NCBI GenBank assembly: GCA_034520365.1
Contig: JAXHNP010000007.1
Location: 496,001-560,000 of the forward strand
Length of the DNA stretch: 64,000 nt
Origin: Desulfobacterales bacterium
GTDB lineage: Bacteria > Desulfobacterota > Desulfobacteria > Desulfobacterales > Desulfosalsimonadaceae
Direction of reading: 5' to 3'
Position 1 is the first letter of the stretch; every line of letters begins with the position of its first letter. This document shows positions 40,123 through 48,644 of this stretch, one piece after another. The position numbers and the translations under genes were made by a program. The notes under the pieces are model-generated. The model saw only the letters and a program-made list of their open reading frames with translations, was not told where the DNA came from and did no database searches.

Positions 40123-42993
40123 ATGATAATTACCTGCGCGACATGTGGCACAAGCTTTCGGTTAAAGTCAAGCATGGTCAGTGAATCGGGCTCAAAGGTC
40201 CGATGCTCCAAATGTCAGCATGTATTTATCGTCTATGCCCCGTCGGCAATGCCGGATAGCCGCTCTGCAGACCAGGCCGGAAAAGGCTATAAAGACGATG
40301 TCTCCCCGGGAATTTTCGGAGCGGACGAAGAATTTGCGCAAAGCAGGGAAGCCGGCCGCGATGCCACAATGGAGGGTGAAACCATCACCGATCTGGAGGC
40401 GCTGCGCGATACGGACAAACAGGCCGCCCGGATGAAGGAAGGCGACACTATCAGCGATCTGGAGGCCATGATCAACGAGGATGTCACGGAAGTTACCCGG
40501 GAGGTATCCGAAACCGAGACCCTTTTTGATGAGGAAAGCCCCGTTTTTGGGCCCTCTGATGAACCGGAAATCAGTTTCTCGGATCTTGAGGCCGGCCCGG
40601 CATCGGAGGAGATCGTTTCCTTAGAAGATTTGGAATCCGGAGCGGATTCAGGGGAACTGGTGGATCTCGATGAATTGACCGGCAAGTCAGAAGCCCCCGG
40701 CATGATGGATGAAACCGGGGAAATCGATTTTGCGGATCTCGGCAGAACCGCTGAGGATGAAGACCTTTTCGCTGAAACGGAAATCGAAGAGGCACCATTT
40801 GAAGAGAGTTCGGAGTTGTATCAGACTTCTGAAATTGACTTTGAGGATGTCGTCAAAACCACAGAGGATGAAGATGTTTTTGGCGAGTCGTCGGCTGATA
40901 CGTCCGACTTTGAAGAAACCTCGGAAATGGATGCGGTTTCAGAGATTGATCTGGATGATATGACCCGGACGACCACCGAGGATGAAGCCCTTTTTGATGA
41001 AACGGACCTCGTGGCCGAAGAAACCGAACCCCCGGAACTTCAGCCCCAGTCCGAGGATGTATGGCTTGAGCCCGAAGAACCAGAAAAAGAAATGGAAGGA
41101 GGTTTTGATACTGAATTGGAAGATTTTGATTTAGACAAGGAACCAGAAGAAGAAAAATCCTCTGATTCAGCAGACAAAAAAAACGGCGGCAAAAAACCGG
41201 CAGAGCCTGAGAAAGAAGCTTCTGAAGAATCCCCGTCAATGGCCACCGAGGATTTTGAGCTCGATTTTGAGGACGAGCTCGAAAAGGCCCTGGGTGATGA
41301 AGAAGGCGGCGAGGAAGAGGCGCTTGATCTGGACCTGGACCTTGAACAAACCCCTGAGGCAGCGGAAGCCGAAAGCGATGAACTCGAGGAATTTGATTTA
41401 GAGTCCGAATCCGAATCCGAGTTCGATGAGGGGCCACCGAGTGCTGGCGATGCAGGCGATACAGAAGAAGCGTTTGACCTGGATCTCGATCTCGATGAAA
41501 CCCCGGAAAAGGCGGAAGCCGAAAGCGATGAGCTTGAGGAGTTTGATTTAGACTTTGAGGCCGAACTGGATGAAGGCGAGCCTGCCACCGAAACTGCTGA
41601 TGAAGAAGATTTTGGGCTGGATCTGGAATTGGATGAGTTTGACGATCTGGACCTGGAAACAGGAGATGAAGAAGGCACTGCGGAGCTCGAGGAAGAGGAT
41701 TTTGATCTGGACCTGGATCTCAGACCGGAAAAAGAATCCGCGGAAACCGTCGATGAAGGCGAAGAAGAGTTTGATCTGGATTTGGATTTTGAATCCGAGG
41801 GTCAGGAGGCAGCGGCGTCCGCCGATGCTGAAGAAGACTTTGATCTGGACCTGGACCTGACGCCAGAGGGCGAAAAAGAGGCTGCCGGCGTCTCGGATGA
41901 AGCATTTGATCTGGATCTGGACCTTGAGCCTGAATCCGAAGAAGAGACTGCGGAATATGAACTGGATCTGGACTCCGAGGCTGAGCCCGAAAAAGCGGCA
42001 TCAGACGAGGACTTTGACCTGGATCTGGACCTTGAGCCCGAGGGCGAAACGGCTGAGGGCCCCTCCGGCGACGAAACCGCCAAAACAGAAGAATTCGATC
42101 TTTCCGAGATCGAGGACTTTCTCGAGGAAGAAGCGCCGGCTGCCGAATCAACGGAAACCATGGAAGAGAGTGCGGAACTGGATTTGGATCTGGAGACAGC
42201 CTCAGAAGGCCAAACCGTGGAGACTGAATCCGAAGCCGCTGAATCCGATCTGGATCTTGAAACGATGCTGGACGAGGAGGAAGATGCCAGGTTCGGGGAT
42301 GAAAAGGAAATCTCCCTGGAAACCGTTGATGAACAGGAAGCGCCAGAGGAAACCGAATATGCCCCGGAACAACCTGCTGCTGCTGCGGCTGACGAGGCTT
42401 TTGAGGCCTTTCCGGAAGAAGAAGCCGAGCCCGAGCCCGAGCCCGTGGCCCCGGTTTCTGAGCCCACGTTTGCCAGAGCCCGCAAAAGCCGGGTAAAACC
42501 CGTGCTGATTACAGCAATCATCCTGATCGTGCTCGGGGCGATTGCCGTAGGCGGTTATATGTTTTTCTTTGGCGGCGAAGAAGAACCGGCTGTCATCGAC
42601 CAGGGGAATCTGCAGATCGAAATGATTCCGAATCCGGATTATCGTTTTGTGAATAATGAAACCGCCGGTGAACTGCTTGTGGTTACCGGCAATGTAACCA
42701 ACCGATACGACCAGCCCCGCAGTTTTATTCAGGTGAAGGCGAACCTGTTTAACCCTGCGGGGCAGGTCCTTCGCTCCGAGACCGCTTTTGCCGGAAACAT
42801 GGTTGAGGATCCGGAGCTTTCCAGCCAATCCCTTGAAACCCTTAAAACACAACTGGCCAACCGTAGAGGGGACGATGATGCCAATGTGGATGTGACCCCC
42901 GGGCAATCCGTCCCCTTTATGGTGGTCTTTGGCAGTCTTCCGGAAAATATGGCGGAATTTAATGTGGAGGTGATTGCCTCTGCCACAGAATAG
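40123..42993 (+). CDS. Giant acidic MJ0042 zinc-ribbon/DUF3426 membrane protein
   Basis: A 956-residue protein. An N-terminal MJ0042-type zinc ribbon has cysteines 5, 8, 28 and 31. A roughly 740-residue acidic, probably disordered middle follows, with many copies of a phrase like FDLDLDLEPE between about 395 and 710 and a looser TEDED repeat before it. One membrane helix lies near residue 790 (VLITAIILIVLGAIAVGGYMF), and a C-terminal DUF3426 domain of about 140 residues would lie outside the membrane. The domain combination is known in delta-type proteobacteria, but this middle is unusually long. Function unknown. Confidence 0.85.
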   Translation: MIITCATCGTSFRLKSSMVSESGSKVRCSKCQHVFIVYAPSAMPDSRSADQAGKGYKDDVSPGIFGADEEFAQSREAGRDATMEGETITDLEALRDTDKQAARMKEGDTISDLEAMINEDVTEVTREVSETETLFDEESPVFGPSDEPEISFSDLEAGPASEEIVSLEDLESGADSGELVDLDELTGKSEAPGMMDETGEIDFADLGRTAEDEDLFAETEIEEAPFEESSELYQTSEIDFEDVVKTTEDEDVFGESSADTSDFEETSEMDAVSEIDLDDMTRTTTEDEALFDETDLVAEETEPPELQPQSEDVWLEPEEPEKEMEGGFDTELEDFDLDKEPEEEKSSDSADKKNGGKKPAEPEKEASEESPSMATEDFELDFEDELEKALGDEEGGEEEALDLDLDLEQTPEAAEAESDELEEFDLESESESEFDEGPPSAGDAGDTEEAFDLDLDLDETPEKAEAESDELEEFDLDFEAELDEGEPATETADEEDFGLDLELDEFDDLDLETGDEEGTAELEEEDFDLDLDLRPEKESAETVDEGEEEFDLDLDFESEGQEAAASADAEEDFDLDLDLTPEGEKEAAGVSDEAFDLDLDLEPESEEETAEYELDLDSEAEPEKAASDEDFDLDLDLEPEGETAEGPSGDETAKTEEFDLSEIEDFLEEEAPAAESTETMEESAELDLDLETASEGQTVETESEAAESDLDLETMLDEEEDARFGDEKEISLETVDEQEAPEETEYAPEQPAAAAADEAFEAFPEEEAEPEPEPVAPVSEPTFARARKSRVKPVLITAIILIVLGAIAVGGYMFFFGGEEEPAVIDQGNLQIEMIPNPDYRFVNNETAGELLVVTGNVTNRYDQPRSFIQVKANLFNPAGQVLRSETAFAGNMVEDPELSSQSLETLKTQLANRRGDDDANVDVTPGQSVPFMVVFGSLPENMAEFNVEVIASATE

Positions 42994-43052
42994 CCGAGTG
43001 TTTTTGGCTTGACTAAGAATTCGGGAATTGCTAAAGAGCATTCTTTGCTCCG

Positions 43053-43158
43053 GTTGGGGCTTTCGTAATTGATCCAGGCATTGGGCGGGCAATACTGCCA
43101 ATTAATGGTATTGTATCAATCTATTTACTTTGTTGGATTGCTTACGAAAACCCCAAAC
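43053..43158. repeat. Imperfect 106-base inverted repeat before tRNA-Met
   Basis: Left arm GTTGGGGCTTTCGTAA (43053-43068) pairs with right arm TTACGAAAACCCCAAAC (43142-43158), with two or three mismatches or bulges. The central part has its own dyads. No ORF spans it. It looks like a small palindromic element or a structured RNA. Confidence 0.5.
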
Positions 43159-43205
43159 GGCTATCCGGTTGCGCTGAATTGAACTGATGGTTAATATTCG
43201 AATAC

Positions 43206-43282
43206 GGCGATGTAGCTCAGTTGGTTAGAGCATGCGGCTCATATCCGCAGCGTCCGGGGTTCAAATCCCTGCATCGCCACCA
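43206..43282 (+). tRNA. tRNA-Met (anticodon CAU, elongator type)
   Basis: A 77-base tRNA. Acceptor arms GGCGATG and CATCGCC pair, the anticodon stem TGCGG/CCGCA holds CTCATAT giving CAU, and CCA is encoded. It lacks initiator features (no C-A mismatch at the end, no GGG/CCC anticodon stem). A lysidine-type Ile2 tRNA cannot be excluded by sequence alone. Confidence 0.9.
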
Positions 43283-43357
43283 AAAATGTTTTGATGCCTC
43301 TCTGCTTTTTCAGAGGGGCTTATTTTTTCGAAAATAAACAAGGAATGGCTTCCATCC

Positions 43358-43762
43358 ATGTTTCCAGTATACACCGGGTTTGAAAAAATAGTGGAGGAGC
43401 GGATTGCCCAGGCGCAGAAACGCGGGGAATTCGAGAACCTGAAGGGAGCGGGCAAACCCCTGCCCAAAGAAGACTTAAGCCACATTCCGGAAGAACTCCG
43501 CCTGGCCTACCGCATATTGAAAAACGCCGATTGTCTGCCGCCGGAAATTGAGCTGAAAAAGGAGATCCGGCAAACCGAAGCCCTGCTGGAAGAGATCAGC
43601 GATGTCCGGCTGAAATATAAGACAATGAAGAAATTGAATTTTTTAATACTAAAGCTCAACACGCTGCGCCAGGGCGCGATCCAATTTGAAGTGCCCCAGC
43701 AGTATGAGGGCGCACTGCTGGACCGGCTGGCAACCAGCAAAAAATCGGATGATCCCGCCTAA
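43358..43762 (+). CDS. DUF1992 (DnaJ homologue C28-like) protein
   Basis: A 134-residue soluble protein of the DUF1992 family. The start FEKIVEERIAQAQKRGEFENLKGAGKPL and ADCLPPEIELKKEI are diagnostic. The family takes its name from similarity to a domain of DNAJC28, but there is no J domain. Function is unknown. It sits between tRNA-Met and a membrane protein gene, 57 bases before the latter. Confidence 0.88.
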   Translation: MFPVYTGFEKIVEERIAQAQKRGEFENLKGAGKPLPKEDLSHIPEELRLAYRILKNADCLPPEIELKKEIRQTEALLEEISDVRLKYKTMKKLNFLILKLNTLRQGAIQFEVPQQYEGALLDRLATSKKSDDPA

Positions 43763-43819
43763 AAAAATCCCTGCTTGTACCGGTCCATTGGGATTTAAAA
43801 ATGGTGACATCGAACACTC

Positions 43820-44326
43820 ATGTTTAAACGCAAACCCAGTGATAATCATTTAATCAGCAGTCTTTTCTTGGCTTTTGCCATACTGCTTTTTCACGTGCTC
43901 CTGCTGGCTGCCATCGGATTGCTGATCCTTATTTTCAGGGGCATTGTCAACTATCTGGTCTGGATTCTGCTGGGCGGCGGGCTGCTTGCGGGCGCAGGGC
44001 TATTTCTGCTTTACCGCTATATCCAGAAAGAAAAAACCATGGTCGCCAAATTGCTTGAATTGCCGGAATTAAAGGATCGGCGGGTGGAAGTCAATATCTT
44101 GGGCGGCCTGGCCTCGTTTAAAATAGATAACCAGAACAGCGATACTCATTGGCCGGCCATTGAGCAGGAGAGCCCGTCGTCCGTGTATCAGCTTGATGAT
44201 CCGGAGCGCATGCGGGTTCGGGAGCTCTCGGAGCTTGCCCGGCTGCTTGAGAAGAACCTGATATCCTTTGAGGAATACGATCGCGCCAAAAATGCGCTGA
44301 TGAAAGACGCCCCGCCCAGGCAGTAG
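43820..44326 (+). CDS. Two-helix membrane protein with SHOCT-like tail
   Basis: A 168-residue protein. Two hydrophobic helices (about 14-40 and 47-68) lie at the N-terminus and a cytoplasmic region follows. The C-terminal segment ELARLLEKNLISFEEYDRAKNALM resembles a SHOCT oligomerisation motif. I do not recognise a specific family. It is followed by ddl after 57 bases on the same strand. Confidence 0.65.
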   Translation: MFKRKPSDNHLISSLFLAFAILLFHVLLLAAIGLLILIFRGIVNYLVWILLGGGLLAGAGLFLLYRYIQKEKTMVAKLLELPELKDRRVEVNILGGLASFKIDNQNSDTHWPAIEQESPSSVYQLDDPERMRVRELSELARLLEKNLISFEEYDRAKNALMKDAPPRQ

Positions 44327-44383
44327 GCCGGCCGGCGGCGCTTAAGCGGATTGAACCAAAAGAGGCATCTCAAAAAGGGGTTT

Positions 44384-45349
44384 ATGGGAAAAAAGCTATC
44401 TGTTGCCCTGCTTGCCGGCGGCACTTCCTCTGAGCGCGACATTTCTTTAAAAGGCGGCGATCAGGTTTATGCCGCGCTTGATAAAGAAAAATACCACGTG
44501 CACCGCTATGATCCCCAAGCCGATATTCCGAGACTTTTTGCCGATGCCCCCGGTATCGATGTGGCCCTGGTAATTCTTCATGGTGCCAACGGGGAGGACG
44601 GGACAGTGCAAGGCCTCCTTGACCTCCTAAACATTCCATATCAGTGCTCCGGTCCTTTGGGCAGCGCCTTAGCCATGAACAAACTGGCCTCAAAAAAACT
44701 CTATGAAGCCGCCGGCATTCCGGTACCGGCCTATATGGGGGTGACCCGGAAGGCTGGAGTGGATGCAGCGGATTGTGCGGCGCGTATAGGGCTTCCCATG
44801 GTGGTAAAGCCCGTAAGCTCCGGTTCCAGTATCGGCATGAGCATTGTCCGGAAAGCGGATGCTTTGCCCGAGGCCCTGGAAATCGCATTTGCCGCAGATG
44901 AAACAGTCTTAATCGAGGAATATGTCTCCGGTATCGAAATCACCGGCGGCGTCCTCGGCAACGACACCCTGGAATCGCTCCCGATAGTTGAAATTGTGCC
45001 GGCCGCCCATCACGAATATTTCAATTTTACCGCCAAATATACGGCCGGCGAAACCCGGGAAATCTGCCCGGCCCGGATCAGCGGGGCGCTTACCCAACAG
45101 GCCCAAAATCTGGCCGTAAAAGCCCATCGCGCCCTTTTCTGCAAGGGCTGCAGCCGCACGGATATGATCCTGCGCAAGGACCGGATTTATGTGCTTGAGA
45201 CCAATACAATCCCCGGCATGACCCCGGCAAGCCTACTGCCCCTGGCCGCAGGGACACTGGGAATGAGCTTCGGCCAGCTCCTGGACCGGCTGATCGAACT
45301 GGGGCTTGAACGCCGGCAACCAGATTTTGAGAAAGGACCGAATTTATGA
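44384..45349 (+). CDS. ddl: D-alanine--D-alanine ligase
   Basis: A 321-residue ATP-grasp ligase that makes D-Ala-D-Ala for peptidoglycan. VALLAGGTSSERDISL at the start, HGANGEDGTVQG, the ATP-grasp loop VKPVSSGSSIGMS and the C-terminal LETNTIPGMT are diagnostic. The frame is open from 44351, but the ATG at 44384 has AAAAGGGG ten bases upstream and begins just before the conserved region. It overlaps the purD-purE gene by four bases. Confidence 0.95.
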   Translation: MGKKLSVALLAGGTSSERDISLKGGDQVYAALDKEKYHVHRYDPQADIPRLFADAPGIDVALVILHGANGEDGTVQGLLDLLNIPYQCSGPLGSALAMNKLASKKLYEAAGIPVPAYMGVTRKAGVDAADCAARIGLPMVVKPVSSGSSIGMSIVRKADALPEALEIAFAADETVLIEEYVSGIEITGGVLGNDTLESLPIVEIVPAAHHEYFNFTAKYTAGETREICPARISGALTQQAQNLAVKAHRALFCKGCSRTDMILRKDRIYVLETNTIPGMTPASLLPLAAGTLGMSFGQLLDRLIELGLERRQPDFEKGPNL

Positions 45350-47112
45350 AGATTTTGATCATTGGCAGCGGCGGCAGAGAGCATGCGCTGGCCTGGAAAA
45401 TGGCAAAAAGTCCGAAAGCCCGAAAAATTTACTGTGCCCCCGGCAATGCCGGCATCGCCCAGGCGGCCGAGTGCGTGGCCATTGATTCGGGAGATATCCC
45501 CAAATTACTGGCTTTTGCCCGGGAAAAAGCCATGGATCTCACCGTGGTCGGCCCGGAGGCGCCCCTGGCGGATGGCATCGTGGATGAATTTGAAAAAGCG
45601 GGCCTGAAAATTTTCGGTCCCACCAAAAAAGCGGCCGAGATTGAGTCAAGCAAGTCCTTTGCCAAGCGGCTGATGCAGCGCTATAATATTCCGACAGCAG
45701 CGGGCCGGGCATTTACCGGATTTGAGAGCGCAAAAGAATACATCAATAAAATGCCCGCGCCCATCGTGGTTAAAGCCGACGGCCTGGCCGCCGGCAAAGG
45801 GGTTATGGTCTGCGAAACCCGGGAGGCAGCGCTTGATGCTTTAGACCGGATAATGAAAGAAGAAAGCTTTGGTGAGGCCGGCCGAAAGGTCGTGATCGAG
45901 GAATGCCTGACCGGCGAGGAAGCCTCTTTTATTGCGTTCACCGATGGCGAACATGTGGTGCCCCTGCCGGCGTCCCAGGATCATAAGGCGGTCTATGATA
46001 ATGACCAGGGACCGAACACCGGCGGCATGGGCGCTTATTCCCCGGCGCCGCTGGTGGATGCGGCCATGCAGCAAAAGATCCTCTCAGAGATTATGATTCC
46101 CGCGGTCCGGGCCATGGCCGCGGAAGGCCGGCCCTACAAGGGCGTGCTTTATGCCGGGTTGATGATTGAGCGGGACCAGGTCAAAGTGGTTGAATTTAAT
46201 GCACGCTTCGGAGATCCGGAAACCCAGCCGCTCTTGATGCGGGTAAAATCCGATATCGTCCCGATAATGGAAGCCGTGGTGGACGGAGGACTCGATAAAT
46301 GCCGGATCGATGTGGATGAGCGGTTTGCCGTGTGCGTGATTATGGCAGCAGAAGGCTATCCGGGATCCTATAAAAAAGGCATGGAAATTGCCGGACTGGA
46401 TGCGGCGCGGAGACTGAAAGATGTCGAAGTGTTCCATTCCGGAACTGCGGAGAAAAACGGCAAACCGGTCACCAGTGGCGGCCGGGTGCTTGGCGTGACC
46501 GCCCTTGGGGACACCATTTATAAGTCTATTGAAAAGGCCTATGAGGCGGCCGGCAAAATCAGCTGGAAAGGGGTTTACTATCGCTCGGACATCGGTCAAA
46601 AGGCGGTGAAACGGCTGGAAACCCCGCCCAGGGTGGGCATCGTCATGGGCAGCGACTCCGACTATAAGGTGATGCAGGCGGCCGGGGATGTTTTGAAAAG
46701 CTTCGGCATCCCCTATGAGATCACCGTGGCCTCCGCGCATCGCACCCCGGCCCGGGCCATGGAGTTCGCCGCATCTGCTCTGGATCGCGGCATGCGGGTC
46801 ATTATTGCGGGCGCCGGCCATGCCGCGCATCTGGCCGGCGTATTGGCCGCCCACACGACACTGCCGGTAATCGGGGTCCCGATTGACTCCTCTGCCCTGT
46901 CCGGCTGGGATTCCCTGCTCTCAACCGTTCAGATGCCGCCGGGGGTGCCGGTGGCCACCATGGCCATTGGCAAGTCCGGGGCCAGAAACGCCGGAATACT
47001 GGCGGTTCAGATCCTCTCCGTTTCAGATCCTGATCTACAGCGTCAGCTCTCAGAGTTTAAGTCGGAAATGGCGGAAAAAGTTGAGCAAAAGGCAGCAGCC
47101 CTCAAATTTTAA
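45346..47112 (+). CDS. Fused GAR synthetase - AIR mutase (PurD-PurE)
   Basis: A 588-residue single ORF joining two purine synthesis enzymes. Residues 1-425 are phosphoribosylamine-glycine ligase (PurD: VVGPEAPLADG, VKADGLAAGKGVM, the FGDPETQ metal site). Residues 428-588 are PurE, N5-CAIR mutase (VGIVMGSDSD, ASAHRTPARAMEF, AGAGHAAHLAGVLAAHTTLPV). The linker is only a few residues, with no internal stop or frameshift. Enzymes for steps 2 and 6 of the pathway are thus one chain. The gene overlaps ddl by four bases. Confidence 0.93.
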   Translation: MKILIIGSGGREHALAWKMAKSPKARKIYCAPGNAGIAQAAECVAIDSGDIPKLLAFAREKAMDLTVVGPEAPLADGIVDEFEKAGLKIFGPTKKAAEIESSKSFAKRLMQRYNIPTAAGRAFTGFESAKEYINKMPAPIVVKADGLAAGKGVMVCETREAALDALDRIMKEESFGEAGRKVVIEECLTGEEASFIAFTDGEHVVPLPASQDHKAVYDNDQGPNTGGMGAYSPAPLVDAAMQQKILSEIMIPAVRAMAAEGRPYKGVLYAGLMIERDQVKVVEFNARFGDPETQPLLMRVKSDIVPIMEAVVDGGLDKCRIDVDERFAVCVIMAAEGYPGSYKKGMEIAGLDAARRLKDVEVFHSGTAEKNGKPVTSGGRVLGVTALGDTIYKSIEKAYEAAGKISWKGVYYRSDIGQKAVKRLETPPRVGIVMGSDSDYKVMQAAGDVLKSFGIPYEITVASAHRTPARAMEFAASALDRGMRVIIAGAGHAAHLAGVLAAHTTLPVIGVPIDSSALSGWDSLLSTVQMPPGVPVATMAIGKSGARNAGILAVQILSVSDPDLQRQLSEFKSEMAEKVEQKAAALKF

Positions 47113-47743
47113 TTCCCGGTTTGCTTCAATTGACCCGGTTGCGCCGGACCAGATTTTAATCCGGCAGGCGGCGGAGCTGATAAAAACCGGCCGCCTGGTG
47201 GTATTTCCCACGCGCGCCCTCTATGGGATTGGTGCGGATATCTATAATCCGGATGCGGTCTCCCGGGTGTTTCAGGCCAAACGCCGGGCCGCGGATAAGC
47301 CCGTTTCCGTGCTGATCCGATCTGAAGCCCGGCTAAACGAGCTGGCCGACGACGTTCCGGAAACGGCAAGGCGGCTGATGCACCGATTCTGGCCGGGTCT
47401 TATCACCCTTGTCTTTGCCGCCGGACCCGATGTGCCGGCCGCACTTACCGGAAATACCGGCAAAATCGGTATCCGGATGCCCGCGCATCCCGTGGCTGAT
47501 GCCCTGCTCGCGGAACTGCCCCATCCGATCACCGGCACCAGCGCCAATTTATCCGGTGAGCCGGGATGCGCGCAACTTTCGGAGCTTGCTTTAGATATTG
47601 CCAACAAGATGGCGATGATCCTTGATGCCGGACCCTTGGCAGGCGGCGCCGGATCGACCGTGGTGGATGTCACCACAGATCCGCCGGTTGTATTGCGCGA
47701 AGGCGGGGTGTCTGAGATTGATATTCTCAATAGCCTGAAATAA
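47081..47743 (+). CDS. Threonylcarbamoyl-AMP synthase (TsaC/Sua5/YrdC)
   Basis: A YrdC-fold enzyme making threonylcarbamoyl-AMP for the t6A37 modification of ANN-reading tRNAs. FPTRALYGIGAD, KRRAADKPVSVLI, RFWPGLITLVF and ITGTSANLSG are diagnostic. The start is uncertain. No ATG lies near the conserved beginning; a TTG at 47081 with GGCGG upstream gives 220 residues and overlaps the purD-purE end by 32 bases, and an ATT at 47129 is another option. An ATG at 46883 would read an unlikely frame through purE. Short-form TsaC, without the Sua5 tail. Confidence 0.85.
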   Translation: MSKRQQPSNFNSRFASIDPVAPDQILIRQAAELIKTGRLVVFPTRALYGIGADIYNPDAVSRVFQAKRRAADKPVSVLIRSEARLNELADDVPETARRLMHRFWPGLITLVFAAGPDVPAALTGNTGKIGIRMPAHPVADALLAELPHPITGTSANLSGEPGCAQLSELALDIANKMAMILDAGPLAGGAGSTVVDVTTDPPVVLREGGVSEIDILNSLK

Positions 47744-47820
47744 GCACTTCCGGCATGTGGCAATTCGGAAGCGATGCGAAAAGGCGGCCGGATCAGGCAA
47801 GCCGGGTTTTGGTTTCGATT

Positions 47821-47861
47821 AAGCCATCCCTATTGACAGGATGGCTTAATTCTCATATATA
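47821..47861 (+). promoter_or_regulatory. Promoter of tRNA-Leu, with dyad
   Basis: TTGACA (47833-47838), 17 bases, TATATA (47856-47861); the predicted start lies about six bases before the tRNA. The -35 sits in the loop of a nine-base inverted repeat AAGCCATCC (47821-47829) / GGATGGCTT (47839-47847). Confidence 0.75.
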
Positions 47862-47873
47862 GAATGACGTTGT

Positions 47874-47960
47874 GCCGGAGTGGTGGAATTGGTAGACGCA
47901 GAGGACTCAAAATCCTCCGCCTTTCGGGGCATGCGAGTTCGAGTCTCGCCTCCGGCACCA
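47874..47960 (+). tRNA. tRNA-Leu (anticodon CAA)
   Basis: An 87-base tRNA with long variable arm. Acceptor arms GCCGGAG and CTCCGGC pair, the anticodon stem GAGGA/TCCTC holds CTCAAAA giving CAA, the T loop is GTTCGAGTC, and CCA is encoded. Integrase remnants follow it directly, so it may be an old integration site. Confidence 0.97.
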
Positions 47961-48117
47961 CCAGAGAAATCAATAGGTTACGTTGGTTTAACGGAAAAAT
48001 AAAAAGGCTAAAAAAGGCCTGACTGTTGTGACTGCTGTTGGGACTTTGCAAAAGCACGGAGGATTTTTAAAGCAGATCTAAATCAAATTCTGTTAAATCA
48101 TTAGCTTTCAATTGCTA

Positions 48118-48172
48118 TTTAAAGCCCGTTTTCAGTTTGCTAAATTGATGAACTGAGGACGGGCTTTTTGTT
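48118..48172 (+). terminator. Terminator-like long hairpin
   Basis: AAAGCCCG (48121-48128) pairs with CGGGCTTT (48160-48167), and an inner stem TTCAGTT / AACTGAG extends it, followed by TTTTTGTTT. It lies between tRNA-Leu and the integrase remnant. It could end the tRNA transcript. Confidence 0.6.
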
Positions 48173-48183
48173 TCTGGAGAAAT

Positions 48184-48378
48184 TTCCGGCACACATTTGC
48201 CGACCACCTCAAGCAGAAACAGGTTGACCCTTACATGATATCTGAACTCCTGGGCCATTCTGTCGATTCCATTACGATGGGCCGATATGGGAAGCGGTAT
48301 GGATTGCAAATGCTTCTGAAGAAAGCTATGATAAAGTTTGATTATGAAATTGATTTCTCTCTTTTAAAGCCCAATTAA
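48184..48378 (+). pseudogene. C-terminal remnant of a tyrosine recombinase
   Basis: Without a start codon, the frame reads FRHTFADHLKQ ... SELLGHSVDSITMGRYGKRY ... KPN and ends at TAA 48376-48378. This is the box II region of a phage-type integrase: Arg-His (the R-H of HxxRH), the Gly-His of LLGH, and a nucleophile-like Tyr in GRY. About 64 residues remain; the N-terminal arm and the catalytic box I Arg are missing. It lies 220 bases after tRNA-Leu, where integrases often sit. Confidence 0.75.
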
Positions 48379-48644
48379 GATCAAAACATCAAGCTTTTCC
48401 TTATTTCAGAACTATTGACCCAATTAGCAAGTCAACATTATTTTGCTGTTTATCATTGGCTGCTCCTGGCCATCATTGACCGGACATAGCAAAAGTCAGC
48501 GAAGGAGTCTTGACAAGTTATTATAAATTCCATGCAAATAAATACGAACACCTATAAATAAATACTTTTGGCAGAAAAAGGCGTGATATGAATTAGTTGT
48601 TATTTCCAAGCATCCCTTAAATACTTACTAACGGAGGAAGTGCC

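Noticed and set aside
41040-41678. Ser-rich minus-strand frame
   Set aside because: An antisense of the repeated GAT/GAA codons gives endless Ser and Ala; not a gene.
42202-43101. Minus-strand ORF of about 300 codons opposite the DUF3426 protein
   Set aside because: It is a shadow of the DUF3426 C-terminal part, with no recognisable domain or ribosome site.
46084-46854. Minus-strand ORF opposite purD-purE
   Set aside because: The plus strand has strongly conserved enzyme motifs throughout, and this frame shows none.
46883-47080. ATG at 46883 as TsaC start
   Set aside because: It would add residues read out of frame through PurE, with no homology; a later start is more likely.
47944-47960. 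Attachment-site duplicate of the tRNA-Leu 3' end
   Set aside because: I looked for the T-arm sequence GTTCGAGTCTCGCC further on in the window and saw no second copy.
48115-48309. Minus-strand frame over the integrase remnant
   Set aside because: The plus strand has the recognisable recombinase motifs; this is a shadow.
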